The notes under the pieces: generated by a model
Seen by the model: only the letters and a program-made list of their open reading frames with translations
Database searches by the model: none
Told to the model about the DNA's origin: nothing
Source: Arenibacter palladensis
Lineage (GTDB): Bacteria > Bacteroidota > Bacteroidia > Flavobacteriales > Flavobacteriaceae
Reading direction: 5' to 3'
DNA length: 64,000 bases
NCBI RefSeq assembly: GCF_900129275.1
Contig: NZ_FQUX01000009.1
Span: 1 to 64,000 of the forward strand
Program-made: the position numbers and the translations under genes
In this document: positions 42,066 through 50,848 of the stretch, one piece after another
How the letters are laid out: each line of letters begins with the position of its first letter
Numbering within the stretch: position 1 is the stretch's first letter

Positions 42066-43094
42066 GTGCTGCAACTAAAGACATATAGAATCTATTTTAT
42101 CCTACTGCTGTTGGTTATGTCGATTTGTTTCATGGTGAACATCAGCTTGGGCTCGGTATCCATTCCCCTAGAGGACACATTGAATGCGATAATTGGCCGA
42201 ACTACCAAAGTGGATTCTTGGAGCTATATTATTTGGAACTACCGTATTCCCAAAGCGTTTACCGCCATATTGGTGGGCAGTGGTTTGGCCTTGAGCGGTT
42301 TATTGATGCAGACCTTATTTAGAAACCCATTGGCCGGGCCCTTTGTCCTTGGTATAAGCGCCGGCGCAAGTTTAGGCGCTGCCCTATTGATTTTAGGGTC
42401 CGCCCTATTCTCTGGTATTTTTTTGGGTATGGTAAATGATATTTCTTTGGCATTGGCATCCAGTATAGGAAGCTTTCTGGTGCTTTTGGCGGTCATGGTA
42501 GTTGCCGCAAAGGTAAAGGACACCATGGCCCTTCTTATCATTGGCCTAATGTTCGGTAGCATTACCACCGCAGTAGTGAGCGTGCTGTCTTATTTTTCCT
42601 CAGCCGAAAAATTACAGCAATATGTATATTGGTCTTTTGGAAGTATAGGAAATTTATCGTGGAATCAACTTTTGTTGTTATTAATGATAATAGCGATCGG
42701 GATTTTGATCAGTATTTTTTCCATAAAACCATTGAACGCCCTATTATTGGGAGAAAGTTACGCCAAGAGTCTGGGCGTAAATATGAAGCGATCCAGATAT
42801 TCCATCATTGTTGCCACGGGACTGTTGGCAGGTGGTGTAACGGCTTTTGCCGGACCCATTGCCTTTATAGGCCTGGCGGTACCCCATTTGACCCGACAAA
42901 TTTTTAACACCACCGATCATAAAGTTTTGGTTCCGGCCGTATTGATTTACGGTGCCATTTTGATGCTGATCTGCGATACAATTGCCCAAATGCCCAATTC
43001 GGCCAGTGTTTTACCCATCAACGCCATAACATCGATCATTGGGGCACCGGTGGTTATTTGGCTGCTACTAAGAAAAAGGAAAATGATTTTTTAA
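42066..43094 (+). CDS. FecCD/BtuC family ABC transporter permease
   Basis: Inner-membrane permease of 342 residues with about ten hydrophobic segments. The family signature YRIPKAFTAILVGSGLALSGLLMQTLFRNPLAGPFVLG lies at about residues 58-95, followed by GASLGAALLI. The coupling-loop region includes GESYAKSLGVNMKRSR and GPIAFIGLAVPHLTR. It starts with GTG immediately after the stop of the substrate-binding gene, in the same frame. It would form the BtuC-type dimer with the ATPase encoded downstream. Confidence 0.93.
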   Translation: MLQLKTYRIYFILLLLVMSICFMVNISLGSVSIPLEDTLNAIIGRTTKVDSWSYIIWNYRIPKAFTAILVGSGLALSGLLMQTLFRNPLAGPFVLGISAGASLGAALLILGSALFSGIFLGMVNDISLALASSIGSFLVLLAVMVVAAKVKDTMALLIIGLMFGSITTAVVSVLSYFSSAEKLQQYVYWSFGSIGNLSWNQLLLLLMIIAIGILISIFSIKPLNALLLGESYAKSLGVNMKRSRYSIIVATGLLAGGVTAFAGPIAFIGLAVPHLTRQIFNTTDHKVLVPAVLIYGAILMLICDTIAQMPNSASVLPINAITSIIGAPVVIWLLLRKRKMIF

Positions 43095-43203
43095 CTTCCG
43101 ATTAATTTCGGGCAGAAGTAGAGCAACTTCTATGGATAAGTTCAGTATAAAGAGATAATAAAACGGCAAAAACCAATAACTTAGCAACAAAAATTCACCT
43201 CAG

Positions 43204-43998
43204 ATAGATACAAGTACTCCCCATATCGCCCTAAAAACGGAAAACCTAAGCATTGGCTATTCCAACAAGAAGCAACAGTCCTGCATTGCCAAGGATATCA
43301 ATTTTTCCTTGGCCAAAGGTGAACTTACGGCCATTGTTGGTGTTAATGGTATAGGAAAATCCACCTTATTGCGCACACTCGGCAATGTACAGCCCAAATT
43401 ATCCGGTAGTATCACTTTGAACAAGCTGCCTTTGGAACAACATACTATAGCCGAACTGGCTGCTGAAATAAGTGTTGTTTTAACAGAACCCATTGCTTCC
43501 AAAAATTTAACGGTGAAGGAGCTCATCAGCTTAGGACGGCAACCATACACCAATTGGATAGGGACCCTTACTGAGGATGATAAGGAAAAGATCTCCTTGG
43601 CCATGGACATGGTACAGATTTCAGAATTAAGGTCCAAAAAATGCTATGAGCTTAGTGATGGACAATTGCAGCGCGTAATGATAGCCAGGGCCATAGCCCA
43701 GGACACCCAGCTAATTTTACTGGATGAGCCTACAACACATTTGGACCTATACCATAAGGTCCAAATATTGAAACTGCTCAAATCTATTGCCCATACAACA
43801 AAAAAGACCATTCTCTTTACTACCCATGAAATTGAAATTGCAATCCAACTGTGCGACAAAATGTTGATATTGGAAAAAAACCAGAGCACCTTTGGATCAC
43901 CTTGCGAATTGATTCGAATGAAAAGTTTTGAAAATCTGTTCCCCTCAAATACCATTACTTTCGATGCCGAAACAGGTTCTTTTAGAGTTAATAAGTAA
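43204..43998 (+). CDS. ABC transporter ATP-binding protein (BtuD-like)
   Basis: ATPase of the cobalamin/ferric siderophore ABC importer type. Walker A is VGVNGIGKSTL, the signature is LSDGQLQRVMIARAIAQ, Walker B is LILLDEPTTHLDL and the switch His is in FTTHE. Homology clearly begins at IALKTENLSIGYSNKK, whose Tyr is the adenine-stacking A-loop. That stretch lies upstream of the first standard start in this frame, a TTG at 43309. No ATG, GTG, TTG or CTG occurs between the upstream stop at 43177 and that TTG. An ATA at 43204 (reading MDTSTPHIALK if used) is the best candidate start. About 264 residues. Confidence 0.85.
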   Translation: MDTSTPHIALKTENLSIGYSNKKQQSCIAKDINFSLAKGELTAIVGVNGIGKSTLLRTLGNVQPKLSGSITLNKLPLEQHTIAELAAEISVVLTEPIASKNLTVKELISLGRQPYTNWIGTLTEDDKEKISLAMDMVQISELRSKKCYELSDGQLQRVMIARAIAQDTQLILLDEPTTHLDLYHKVQILKLLKSIAHTTKKTILFTTHEIEIAIQLCDKMLILEKNQSTFGSPCELIRMKSFENLFPSNTITFDAETGSFRVNK

Positions 43999-44022
43999 TA
44001 AAAGTGAACATCACTTTTTTTT
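43999..44022 (+). terminator. Terminator of the BtuFCD-like operon
   Basis: AAAAGTGA, a three-base loop, TCACTTTT and further T to a total of eight. It lies just after the ATPase stop codon. Confidence 0.88.
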
Positions 44023-44062
44023 AACACAATCCACTATCTTTACAGCAAAGATCAATAATTAA

Positions 44063-45412
44063 ATGAATGAATTGCTAGTATATGCAGTCCTTGCCATAGT
44101 TGGCCTTGCAATTGGATATTTCTTAGGGAATTATATCCAAAATCTAAAAACAAAATCCAGCCAAAGCGCACTTTTGGAGCGGGAACAACAGTTGAGAACC
44201 AACTTGAGCGCCCTGGAACAGAAACTATTGGCTGCTGAGGAGTACAAGGCACGATTACAATCCGAAAAGGAACAATTGGGCAATCAGATAGTCCGCTATC
44301 AGGCGGAAATAGAGAATTTAGACCTAAAAAACAGGGAACAAAAAGGGGAGGTAGAAAAATTACAGGAAAAATTCACCAAGGAATTCGAGAATTTGGCCAA
44401 TAAGATTTTGGATGAAAAAAGCACTAAATTCACTGAACAGAACAGGGAAAACATTAAAAATATATTGACCCCCTTACAAGAAAAAATAATTCTTTTCGAA
44501 AAAAAGGTAGAGGACAGCCAAAAAGAAAGCGTAGGTATGCATTCTGCCTTAAAGGAACAATTGGCCAATCTTCAAACACAAAACCTCAAAATTACGCAAG
44601 AAGCCGAAAACCTTACCAAAGCCCTAAAAGGAGACAGTAAAATGCAAGGGAATTGGGGAGAATTGGTATTGGAACGTGTCCTGGAAAAGTCGGGCCTGGA
44701 AAAAGATCGGGAATATACGGTACAACAAAGCTTTACTCGTGAAGATGGAAGTCGAGTGCTGCCCGATGTTATCATTAACCTGCCCGATGGCAAAAAAATG
44801 ATCGTGGATTCCAAGGTTTCCCTTACGGATTATGAGCGATATGTAAACGCCGAGGATGAACTAAAGGACAAATTCCTTAAAGATCATATCAATTCCTTAA
44901 GAAGACATGTAGACCAACTTTCGGCCAAGAAATACGAGGACCTTTATGAAATGGAAAGTCCGGATTTTGTACTGATGTTCGTTCCCATAGAACCTGCATT
45001 TGCCATTGCAATAAACAACGATAACTCCCTGTACAACAAAGCATTTGAACAGAACATAATTATAGTTACCCCTTCTACCCTATTAGCTACCTTACGCACT
45101 ATAGATACGATGTGGAACAATGAAAAACAACAGCGCAACGCCATTGAAATTGCACGACAGGCCGGAGCGTTATATGATAAGTTTGAGGGTTTTGTTGGGG
45201 ATTTGATGAAGGTGGGCAAAAAGATGGACGAAGCAAAATCCGAATACAAGGGAGCTATGAACAAATTGGTAGATGGCCGAGGGAATATCATTACCAGTAT
45301 TGAGAAATTAAAGAAAATGGGTGCCAAGGCAAAAAAATCCATCCCCGAATCCTTACTTAAAAGAGCACAGGATGATGATGACGAAAACGAGGAACCCTTA
45401 ACGCTGCTATAA
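44063..45412 (+). CDS. rmuC: DNA recombination protein RmuC
   Basis: RmuC family protein, linked in E. coli to limiting inversions at short repeats. An N-terminal membrane anchor (LLVYAVLAIVGLAIGYFLG) is followed by a long coiled coil (residues about 30-180, heptads rich in E, K, Q and L). The RmuC core has MQGNWGELVLERVLEKSGL, GSRVLPDVIINLPDGKKMIVDSKV and VDQLSAKKYEDL. At 449 residues it is full length. It appears to start a run with the two following genes, 17 bases apart from the next. Confidence 0.94.
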   Translation: MNELLVYAVLAIVGLAIGYFLGNYIQNLKTKSSQSALLEREQQLRTNLSALEQKLLAAEEYKARLQSEKEQLGNQIVRYQAEIENLDLKNREQKGEVEKLQEKFTKEFENLANKILDEKSTKFTEQNRENIKNILTPLQEKIILFEKKVEDSQKESVGMHSALKEQLANLQTQNLKITQEAENLTKALKGDSKMQGNWGELVLERVLEKSGLEKDREYTVQQSFTREDGSRVLPDVIINLPDGKKMIVDSKVSLTDYERYVNAEDELKDKFLKDHINSLRRHVDQLSAKKYEDLYEMESPDFVLMFVPIEPAFAIAINNDNSLYNKAFEQNIIIVTPSTLLATLRTIDTMWNNEKQQRNAIEIARQAGALYDKFEGFVGDLMKVGKKMDEAKSEYKGAMNKLVDGRGNIITSIEKLKKMGAKAKKSIPESLLKRAQDDDDENEEPLTLL

Positions 45413-45429
45413 CCTAATGAAGAATTAAT

Positions 45430-45786
45430 ATGAAAAAGATACTCGGATTAACCGTACTTGGCCTAGTCCTAATTATGGCAGCCTATTTTTCCTTTGTATA
45501 TTTTGTTCCTTATAGCGAAGGTATCCGTTCGGGGGAACTAATTAAAATTAGTCATAAAGGAGTACTCATAAAGACATGGGAAGGTGAGATTAGCCAAGGA
45601 ATATCCGGGGCACAAATATTTTCCTTCTCGGTCATAAAGGACGATGTAATTGACAAGTTGAAGGAATATCAGGGGTCGTATGTTAAAGTGACTTATATTG
45701 AGCGCTACAGGACCTTTTTTTGGTTAGGTGATACCAAATATTTTATCACTTCTGTTGAAAAGGAAAACTCTCCCCACTTAAACTAA
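45430..45786 (+). CDS. Conserved small membrane-anchored protein
   Basis: A 118-residue protein with one N-terminal hydrophobic segment (ILGLTVLGLVLIMAAYFSFVYF) and a compact basic, beta-rich remainder: GIRSGELIKISHKGVLIKTWEGEI, then VKVTYIERYRTFFWLGDTKYF. I recall close relatives annotated in Bacteroidetes as 6-phosphogluconate dehydrogenase, which is a label error since no NADP-binding or catalytic motif exists here. Probably a periplasmic OB-like or beta-barrel domain on an anchor; function unknown. Six bases separate it from the thioesterase gene. Confidence 0.72.
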   Translation: MKKILGLTVLGLVLIMAAYFSFVYFVPYSEGIRSGELIKISHKGVLIKTWEGEISQGISGAQIFSFSVIKDDVIDKLKEYQGSYVKVTYIERYRTFFWLGDTKYFITSVEKENSPHLN

Positions 45787-45791
45787 AAACA

Positions 45792-46343
45792 ATGGACAAA
45801 TTTAAAACTGCCAGACAATCCAGAATATCCATAACCGAGTTAATGCTGCCGTCCCATTCCAATTTTGGCGGCAAGGTACACGGTGGCCACATATTAAACC
45901 TAATGGATCAAATAGCCTTTGCCTGCGCCTCAAAGCATTCAAGAAAATATTGTGTAACAGCGTCCGTGAACAAGGTAGATTTTTTAAATCCCATTGAAGT
46001 TGGCGAACTGATCACACTTAAGGCCTCGGTAAATTATACTGGACGCACCTCTATGGTTATAGGTGTTCGTGTGGAATCTGAAAATGTAACCACTGGTAAA
46101 AAGAAACATTGCAATAGCTCCTATTTTACTATGGTAGCCAAAGATGCGGACGGTCGCAGTACCCCTGTACCCGGCCTAATCATTGAAGACGAACAGGGGG
46201 TTCGAAGGTTCTGCCGAAGTATTCAACGAAAGAAACAGGCAATGTCCCGCAGCAGTCAATTTGAATCATCCCAATTTAAAATGAATGACCACTTAAAGGA
46301 TTTGGACAACGAAAATGTAAAAATTAATCTGGATACCGCTTAG
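45792..46343 (+). CDS. Acyl-CoA thioesterase, hotdog fold (YciA-like)
   Basis: Hydrolyses acyl-CoA thioesters in the cytosol. The hotdog-domain motif SNFGGKVHGGHILNLMDQIAF (about residues 20-40) contains the catalytic-region Asn and Asp residues. The strand KYCVTASVNKVDFLNPIEVGE and VNYTGRTSMVIGVRVESE follow. At 183 residues it has one hotdog domain with a C-terminal charged extension (RKKQAMSRSSQFESSQFK). Chain-length preference is unknown. It overlaps the convergent pgl gene by four bases. Confidence 0.9.
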   Translation: MDKFKTARQSRISITELMLPSHSNFGGKVHGGHILNLMDQIAFACASKHSRKYCVTASVNKVDFLNPIEVGELITLKASVNYTGRTSMVIGVRVESENVTTGKKKHCNSSYFTMVAKDADGRSTPVPGLIIEDEQGVRRFCRSIQRKKQAMSRSSQFESSQFKMNDHLKDLDNENVKINLDTA

Positions 46344-47050
46344 TTGATATGGGCAGCGGCCTCCTCGTCCAAGAACCAAATTAATTCACCGGATGAAGGT
46401 GCTACCAAGGATGCCGGATAATTCTCATGGCCTTCCTCCTTTGTGAGTATGGTCCTTACTTTTTCCGCCTTACTACTACCCGTCACCAAAAACGCTACCG
46501 TTTTGGCGTTATTGATCAGCTTACCGGTAATGGTAATCCTTCTTTGACCGGAATCCGGATGTATTGCGACTTCACAGTTATTTGTTGAATCCCATAGACC
46601 AATTTCATGAGGGAATATTGATGCCGTATGTCCGTCATCACCCATACCAAGGATCACCAAATCAAATTGAGGGATGTTGTTCACTATGGGCAATTCCTCC
46701 TCCAGGATCTTTCCATATCGTCCGGCCTCCAATTCCGGTATGTCTTCCCCGAGAACACGATGAATATTATCCTTGGGTATATCAATCTTGGACAATAAAT
46801 GGTCTACCGTCATTTTGTAATTACTTTCCGAATCCGTAGGAGGAACACATCGTTCATCGCCCCAATACAAATGAACCGTAGACCAATCCACATCCTTATA
46901 ATGCACTGCCATATAATCAAAGACCACCTTAGGGGTACTGCCTCCGGACAAGGCAATATGGGTTGTATTATTTTCTTTTATCAGTTCTTCCAGATAATCG
47001 GAAAAATTTTTGGCAACTTCTGTTTTGGTAGGCGCTATATTAATGTGCAT
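46340..47050 (-). CDS. pgl: 6-phosphogluconolactonase
   Basis: Second enzyme of the oxidative pentose phosphate pathway: hydrolyses 6-phosphogluconolactone to 6-phosphogluconate. Family signatures are HIALSGGSTPKVVFDYMA (about residues 31-48), VHLYWGDERCVPPTDSESNYKM and LVILGMGDDGHTASIFPH with the catalytic His. At 236 residues it is the DevB-type length. It lies 25 bases after zwf and belongs to the same transcript, so the first two steps are co-expressed. Confidence 0.96.
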   Translation of the reverse strand: MHINIAPTKTEVAKNFSDYLEELIKENNTTHIALSGGSTPKVVFDYMAVHYKDVDWSTVHLYWGDERCVPPTDSESNYKMTVDHLLSKIDIPKDNIHRVLGEDIPELEAGRYGKILEEELPIVNNIPQFDLVILGMGDDGHTASIFPHEIGLWDSTNNCEVAIHPDSGQRRITITGKLINNAKTVAFLVTGSSKAEKVRTILTKEEGHENYPASLVAPSSGELIWFLDEEAAAHIN

Positions 47051-47075
47051 CTATTATATTTTTTTTATTTGATAT

Positions 47076-48608
47076 TTACTTTATAACACAGAAACCTGGA
47101 TCGTCGGCCAAGTTTTCTCCTGGATTCCTCCACTTCAAGTCCCCTTCCAACAAACGGTCCGAATTGGTTGGACCCCAAACTCCAGAGGAATAACCGTATA
47201 TGTTAACATCCGAACCATTCTTCCAATAGTCCAGGATAGGATCTACAAACTCCCACGCCGCTTCCACCTCATCCGCTCTGGCATAAAGGGTAGCGTCGCC
47301 CTGCATGGCATCCAATAACAATCTTTCATAAGCGTCCATGACATTGTTATCTGCCAAATTGGAATAGTAAAAATCTAGATTGGCACGTTCTACCGTAAAA
47401 CCTTGTCCCGGAACTTTTACCCCAAACTTAATAAGGATACCTTCATCTGGTTGAATCCTGATGATCAACTGGTTGTCCTTATTGTTCATATCAGAATTTT
47501 TAAATACTTGGTGGTGTGGCGATTTAAAATGAATTACCACTTCGGTTACCTTGGTAGGCATTCTTTTGGCGGTGCGCACATAGAAGGGAACGTCTTTCCA
47601 TCTCCAATTATCCACAAAAAATTTAATAGCGGCATAGGTCTCCGTTTTGGAGTTGGGATCTACACCTTCCTCTTCCCTATATCCTTTAACTTTTTTACCG
47701 TCTATAACAGATGCCAGGTATTGCCCCCTTACCGTATTATTATATAAGGTTTCCTCATCGCGCATAATTCGCAATGATTTTAAAGCCTTCACCTTTTCGT
47801 TTCTAATTTCTTGGGCGCTGGCATCTATTGGTGGTTCCATTACAATTAAAGAGACTATCTGCAATAAATGATTCTGGAACATATCCCGAAGCGCACCCGA
47901 TTTATCATAATAGCCACCCCTTTTTTCAACACCAACACTTTCGGCATTGGTGATTTCTATATGGTGTATGTAATTTCGGTTCCATAATGGTTCAAAAATA
48001 CTGTTGGAAAAACGGGTCACCAATAAATTCTGAACTGTTTCCTTGCCCAAATAATGGTCAATTCTATAAATCTGGGATTCATTAAAGTACGTTTGGAGAC
48101 CTATATTAAGTTTTTTGGCCGTTTCCAAACTGTAACCAAAAGGCTTTTCTACAATAATACGCTTCCATCCGTTGGTTTCGTTATTTAAACCTTGCTCAGA
48201 AAGGTTTTTTGCAATTACCTCGTATAGACTTGGAGGGGTTGAAAGATAGAAGATATAGTTTTCCCCGGTACTGAATTTATTGTTCAGATCCGATATTCTG
48301 GTTGCCAACTTATTGTATACCTTATTGTAATCCTCGCCCAGGTCCTCATAAAAAAACTTATCGGCAAAAGTGTTTATAAAATCTGAGGAAGCATCCTTTA
48401 CCTTATCCTTTAAGTAAGTACTTTCCTGGACCACCTTTCTCCGGAACTCACCATCGGTCATGTTACTCCTACTCACTCCCAATACCACGAAGTTTTCAGG
48501 AAGTTGTTTTGCCTTATATAAATTAAATAGCGCTGGTACCAGCTTTCTAGCAGTTAAATCTCCTGATGCCCCAAAAATAACAAGCATTTGATTTGCTGTT
48601 TTGTTCAT
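47076..48608 (-). CDS. zwf: Glucose-6-phosphate 1-dehydrogenase
   Basis: First step of the oxidative pentose phosphate pathway: oxidises glucose 6-phosphate to the lactone with NADP. The Rossmann motif VIFGASGDLTARKLVPALF is at the N-terminus. The active-site signature RIDHYLGKETVQNLLVTRF and the EKPFGYS block follow, with the C-terminal tract VDPILDYWKNG. About 510 residues, full length. The ATG at 48608 was chosen since the nine codons upstream begin at a TTG. Divergent from gnd and followed by pgl. Confidence 0.97.
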   Translation of the reverse strand: MNKTANQMLVIFGASGDLTARKLVPALFNLYKAKQLPENFVVLGVSRSNMTDGEFRRKVVQESTYLKDKVKDASSDFINTFADKFFYEDLGEDYNKVYNKLATRISDLNNKFSTGENYIFYLSTPPSLYEVIAKNLSEQGLNNETNGWKRIIVEKPFGYSLETAKKLNIGLQTYFNESQIYRIDHYLGKETVQNLLVTRFSNSIFEPLWNRNYIHHIEITNAESVGVEKRGGYYDKSGALRDMFQNHLLQIVSLIVMEPPIDASAQEIRNEKVKALKSLRIMRDEETLYNNTVRGQYLASVIDGKKVKGYREEEGVDPNSKTETYAAIKFFVDNWRWKDVPFYVRTAKRMPTKVTEVVIHFKSPHHQVFKNSDMNNKDNQLIIRIQPDEGILIKFGVKVPGQGFTVERANLDFYYSNLADNNVMDAYERLLLDAMQGDATLYARADEVEAAWEFVDPILDYWKNGSDVNIYGYSSGVWGPTNSDRLLEGDLKWRNPGENLADDPGFCVIK

Positions 48609-48797
48609 ATTATAATTATTGGAAGTTTTGTGCAATTTGTTGGGATTTTAAAACTTTGGTTCTAAAAACCGTTTAATTGACTATTTTTGATTTTTGAATT
48701 ATCGTGCGAAGATAAAACTAATTTAGATTATACATTTATAAACAAGGACACTTAACAAAAGCCACTTTATTTTGTTAAATAACTTTAAGGAAAAAAC

Positions 48798-50204
48798 ATG
48801 GAAAACACATATGATTTTGGATTGATCGGCCTAGGTGTGATGGGGCGCAATTTTATTTTGAACGTTGCGGACAACAACTTTTCGGCAATGGGATACGATC
48901 TTGATGATGAAAAAGTAAATGCACTGATCGTAGAAGGACAGGATACCAAAAAAGTAAACGCAACCACAAATATCGAACACTTCGTACAATCCTTATCGCA
49001 GCCAAGAAAAATCATGCTTTTAGTGCCTGCCGGTAAAATTGTGGACTCCGTAATTGAAAGCCTATTACCATATTTGGATAAAAACGACCTAATCATAGAT
49101 GGTGGAAATTCCTTTTTTACCGATACCGATCGAAGGGAAGCTTATCTACAAGGCAAGGGAATACACTTTTTTGGTTCCGGTGTTTCTGGAGGTGCAAAAG
49201 GTGCCAGAAGGGGTCCCAGCATAATGCCTGGAGGAAATAAAGAAGCTTACAAGGAGGTACAACCTATATTTGAAGCTGTCTCCGCCAAATTTAAAGGGGA
49301 GCCCTGCGTAGCCTATTTGGGACCTAAATCTGCAGGAAACTATGTGAAAATGGTACATAACGGCATTGAATATGGCCTAATGCAACTTACCTCCGAAATA
49401 TATGACCTCCTTAAAAAAGCAGGCAAGTACAGCAATGATGAACTTCATGCCGTATTCGATTCATGGAACAAGGGCAGACTACAATCTTTTCTAATAGAAA
49501 TTTCAGCAGAAATATTTAAGCAGGAAGACGACAAAGGCGACGGCAGATTGGTAGATAAAATCTTGGACAAGGCCAAACAAAAAGGTACTGGAAAATGGAC
49601 ATCCCAAAATGCAATGGACCTTGGTATTCCAATTCCCAGTATAGACATAGCCGTAAGCATGAGGGAAATTTCGGCCTTAAAAGAAGAAAGGGTTTTGGCC
49701 GACAAGTTGTATAACAGGCCGGAACCAGCCATAATGGATAAAAAGGAGATGGCCAAATGGGCGGAGGAAGCCCTGTACTTTTCCTTTATTACCACTTATG
49801 CACAGGGACTTCATCAATTAGCGGATGCCTCCAAGGAATACGGTTATGATCTGGACCTATCCGTAATAGCCAAAATTTGGAGAGCGGGATGTATTATCCG
49901 TGCCGGTTTGTTGGAAGACATATCCACAGCCTTTACCAAGGACAAGCAATTACCCAACCTACTTTTATCGTCCCAGTTTGTCCCCAAGGTACAATCTACC
50001 GTAGGGGCCACCAGAAATCTTGTGGCATATGGAGCCAAAAATGGCATTCCATTGCCAGGTCTTTCCAACTCATTGACGTATTTTGATGCCTACACCTCTG
50101 GCAGATTACCTTTAAACCTTATCCAGGCGCAGCGAGATCACTTTGGATCGCACACCTATGAAAGGACAGATATGGAAGGCATCTTCCATACAGAATGGGA
50201 GTAA
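48798..50204 (+). CDS. gnd: 6-phosphogluconate dehydrogenase, decarboxylating
   Basis: Third step of the oxidative pentose phosphate pathway: 6-phosphogluconate plus NADP to ribulose 5-phosphate, CO2 and NADPH. The N-terminal GLIGLGVMGRNFILNVADN binds NADP. FGSGVSGGAKGARRGPSIMPGG and VKMVHNGIEYGLMQL hold the catalytic Lys and substrate residues. The C-terminus ends in the flexible RDHFGSHTYERTD tail. At 468 residues it is the long homodimeric type. The gene is divergent from zwf-pgl, so all three oxidative-branch genes are together. Confidence 0.97.
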   Translation: MENTYDFGLIGLGVMGRNFILNVADNNFSAMGYDLDDEKVNALIVEGQDTKKVNATTNIEHFVQSLSQPRKIMLLVPAGKIVDSVIESLLPYLDKNDLIIDGGNSFFTDTDRREAYLQGKGIHFFGSGVSGGAKGARRGPSIMPGGNKEAYKEVQPIFEAVSAKFKGEPCVAYLGPKSAGNYVKMVHNGIEYGLMQLTSEIYDLLKKAGKYSNDELHAVFDSWNKGRLQSFLIEISAEIFKQEDDKGDGRLVDKILDKAKQKGTGKWTSQNAMDLGIPIPSIDIAVSMREISALKEERVLADKLYNRPEPAIMDKKEMAKWAEEALYFSFITTYAQGLHQLADASKEYGYDLDLSVIAKIWRAGCIIRAGLLEDISTAFTKDKQLPNLLLSSQFVPKVQSTVGATRNLVAYGAKNGIPLPGLSNSLTYFDAYTSGRLPLNLIQAQRDHFGSHTYERTDMEGIFHTEWE

Positions 50205-50236
50205 GCTATAGGAATAAAATAAAAGGTATTAAACCT

Positions 50237-50366
50237 CAGGGCAAACCCTGAACCCAATAATAGGAATCGACCCAAGGGTCGAGGTATTGAACATAGATCC
50301 CGCCGAAAAAGGCGGGATTAGTTCAACTTGCAATTTTCAGTGCGGCTTACTGACTTCTCAAAATTG
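50237..50366 (+). repeat. Cluster of four hairpins downstream of gnd
   Basis: Four inverted repeats in a row: CAGGG-CAAA-CCCTG (50237-50250), TCGACCC-AA-GGGTCGA (50267-50282), ATCCCGCC-GAAAAA-GGCGGGAT (50297-50318) and a nested pair (CAATTTT/AAAATTG outside CAGT/ACTG, 50331-50366). None has a proper T tract, so they are not simple terminators. The composition is more GC-rich than surrounding spacers. This looks like a mobile or dispersed intergenic repeat element of the genome; copies elsewhere cannot be checked here. Confidence 0.5.
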
Positions 50367-50398
50367 TGTTTCACTAATAAAACTTTGTATTTGAATCT

Positions 50399-50440
50399 TT
50401 TTTGGGCTATTTTTAAGTTAAATTAAAAGTAGCCCAAAAA
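50399..50440 (+). promoter_or_regulatory. Inverted repeat upstream of the small membrane protein gene
   Basis: TTTTTGGGCTA at 50399-50409 and TAGCCCAAAAA at 50430-50440 are perfect complements 20 bases apart, with an AT-rich interior that extends the pairing. The T-first, A-last polarity is the reverse of a terminator. The right arm ends eight bases before the ATG at 50448, so folding could hide the ribosome-binding region, or the repeat could be an operator. Confidence 0.45.
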
Positions 50441-50447
50441 CTTTGAT

Positions 50448-50729
50448 ATGAGCGGAAGTATTCAAGACATGAATAATAGAGTGAATCAGAATCGCTCTTT
50501 AAAACCTTCCAATAGGGCAAAGTTTAGGGATAGCAATAGGGACAATATATATTCCGATTCTGTGCCCGCACTTACAAAACTAAACTTCAAAACAGTTTCC
50601 GAAATAGAATTAAAGAAAATCAAGGAAAGAATTAAAAATAGGGCCCTAAGAGATCGTACAAAGGAAACTTATATTTATATTTTTATTGTTGTGGCCCTGT
50701 TGGGATTGCTAATCCTACTCCTCAAATAA
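50448..50729 (+). CDS. Small single-pass membrane protein
   Basis: A 93-residue protein with a polar, Asn/Arg/Ser-rich N-terminal 70 residues (SGSIQDMNNRVNQNRSLKPS) and a C-terminal membrane helix (IYIFIVVALLGLLILLLK) directly before the end, a tail-anchored layout. A helical KIKERIKNRALRDRTKE segment precedes the anchor. It is not recognised as a family, though the layout looks like a conserved flavobacterial protein. A strong inverted repeat sits right before the start codon. Function unknown. Confidence 0.65.
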   Translation: MSGSIQDMNNRVNQNRSLKPSNRAKFRDSNRDNIYSDSVPALTKLNFKTVSEIELKKIKERIKNRALRDRTKETYIYIFIVVALLGLLILLLK

Positions 50730-50763
50730 AAAAACACCACAACAGTATTTGCCATGGTGTTTC
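50727..50763 (-). terminator. Terminator after the TPR lipoprotein gene
   Basis: On the minus strand AAACACCA pairs with TGGTGTTT and is followed by a T run. It lies between two convergent genes and mainly serves the minus strand. Confidence 0.7.
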
Positions 50764-50848
50764 CACCTAAAAAACCACTAAACACACATTCACAAGATTA
50801 AACCCCACCTTATACATAAAGTGTATGGTTCAATCCAATTTCCCGTAT

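Noticed and set aside
45430-45786. Labelling the 118-residue protein as 6-phosphogluconate dehydrogenase
   Set aside because: It has no nucleotide-binding motif and is a quarter of the needed length; the real gnd is at 48798-50204.
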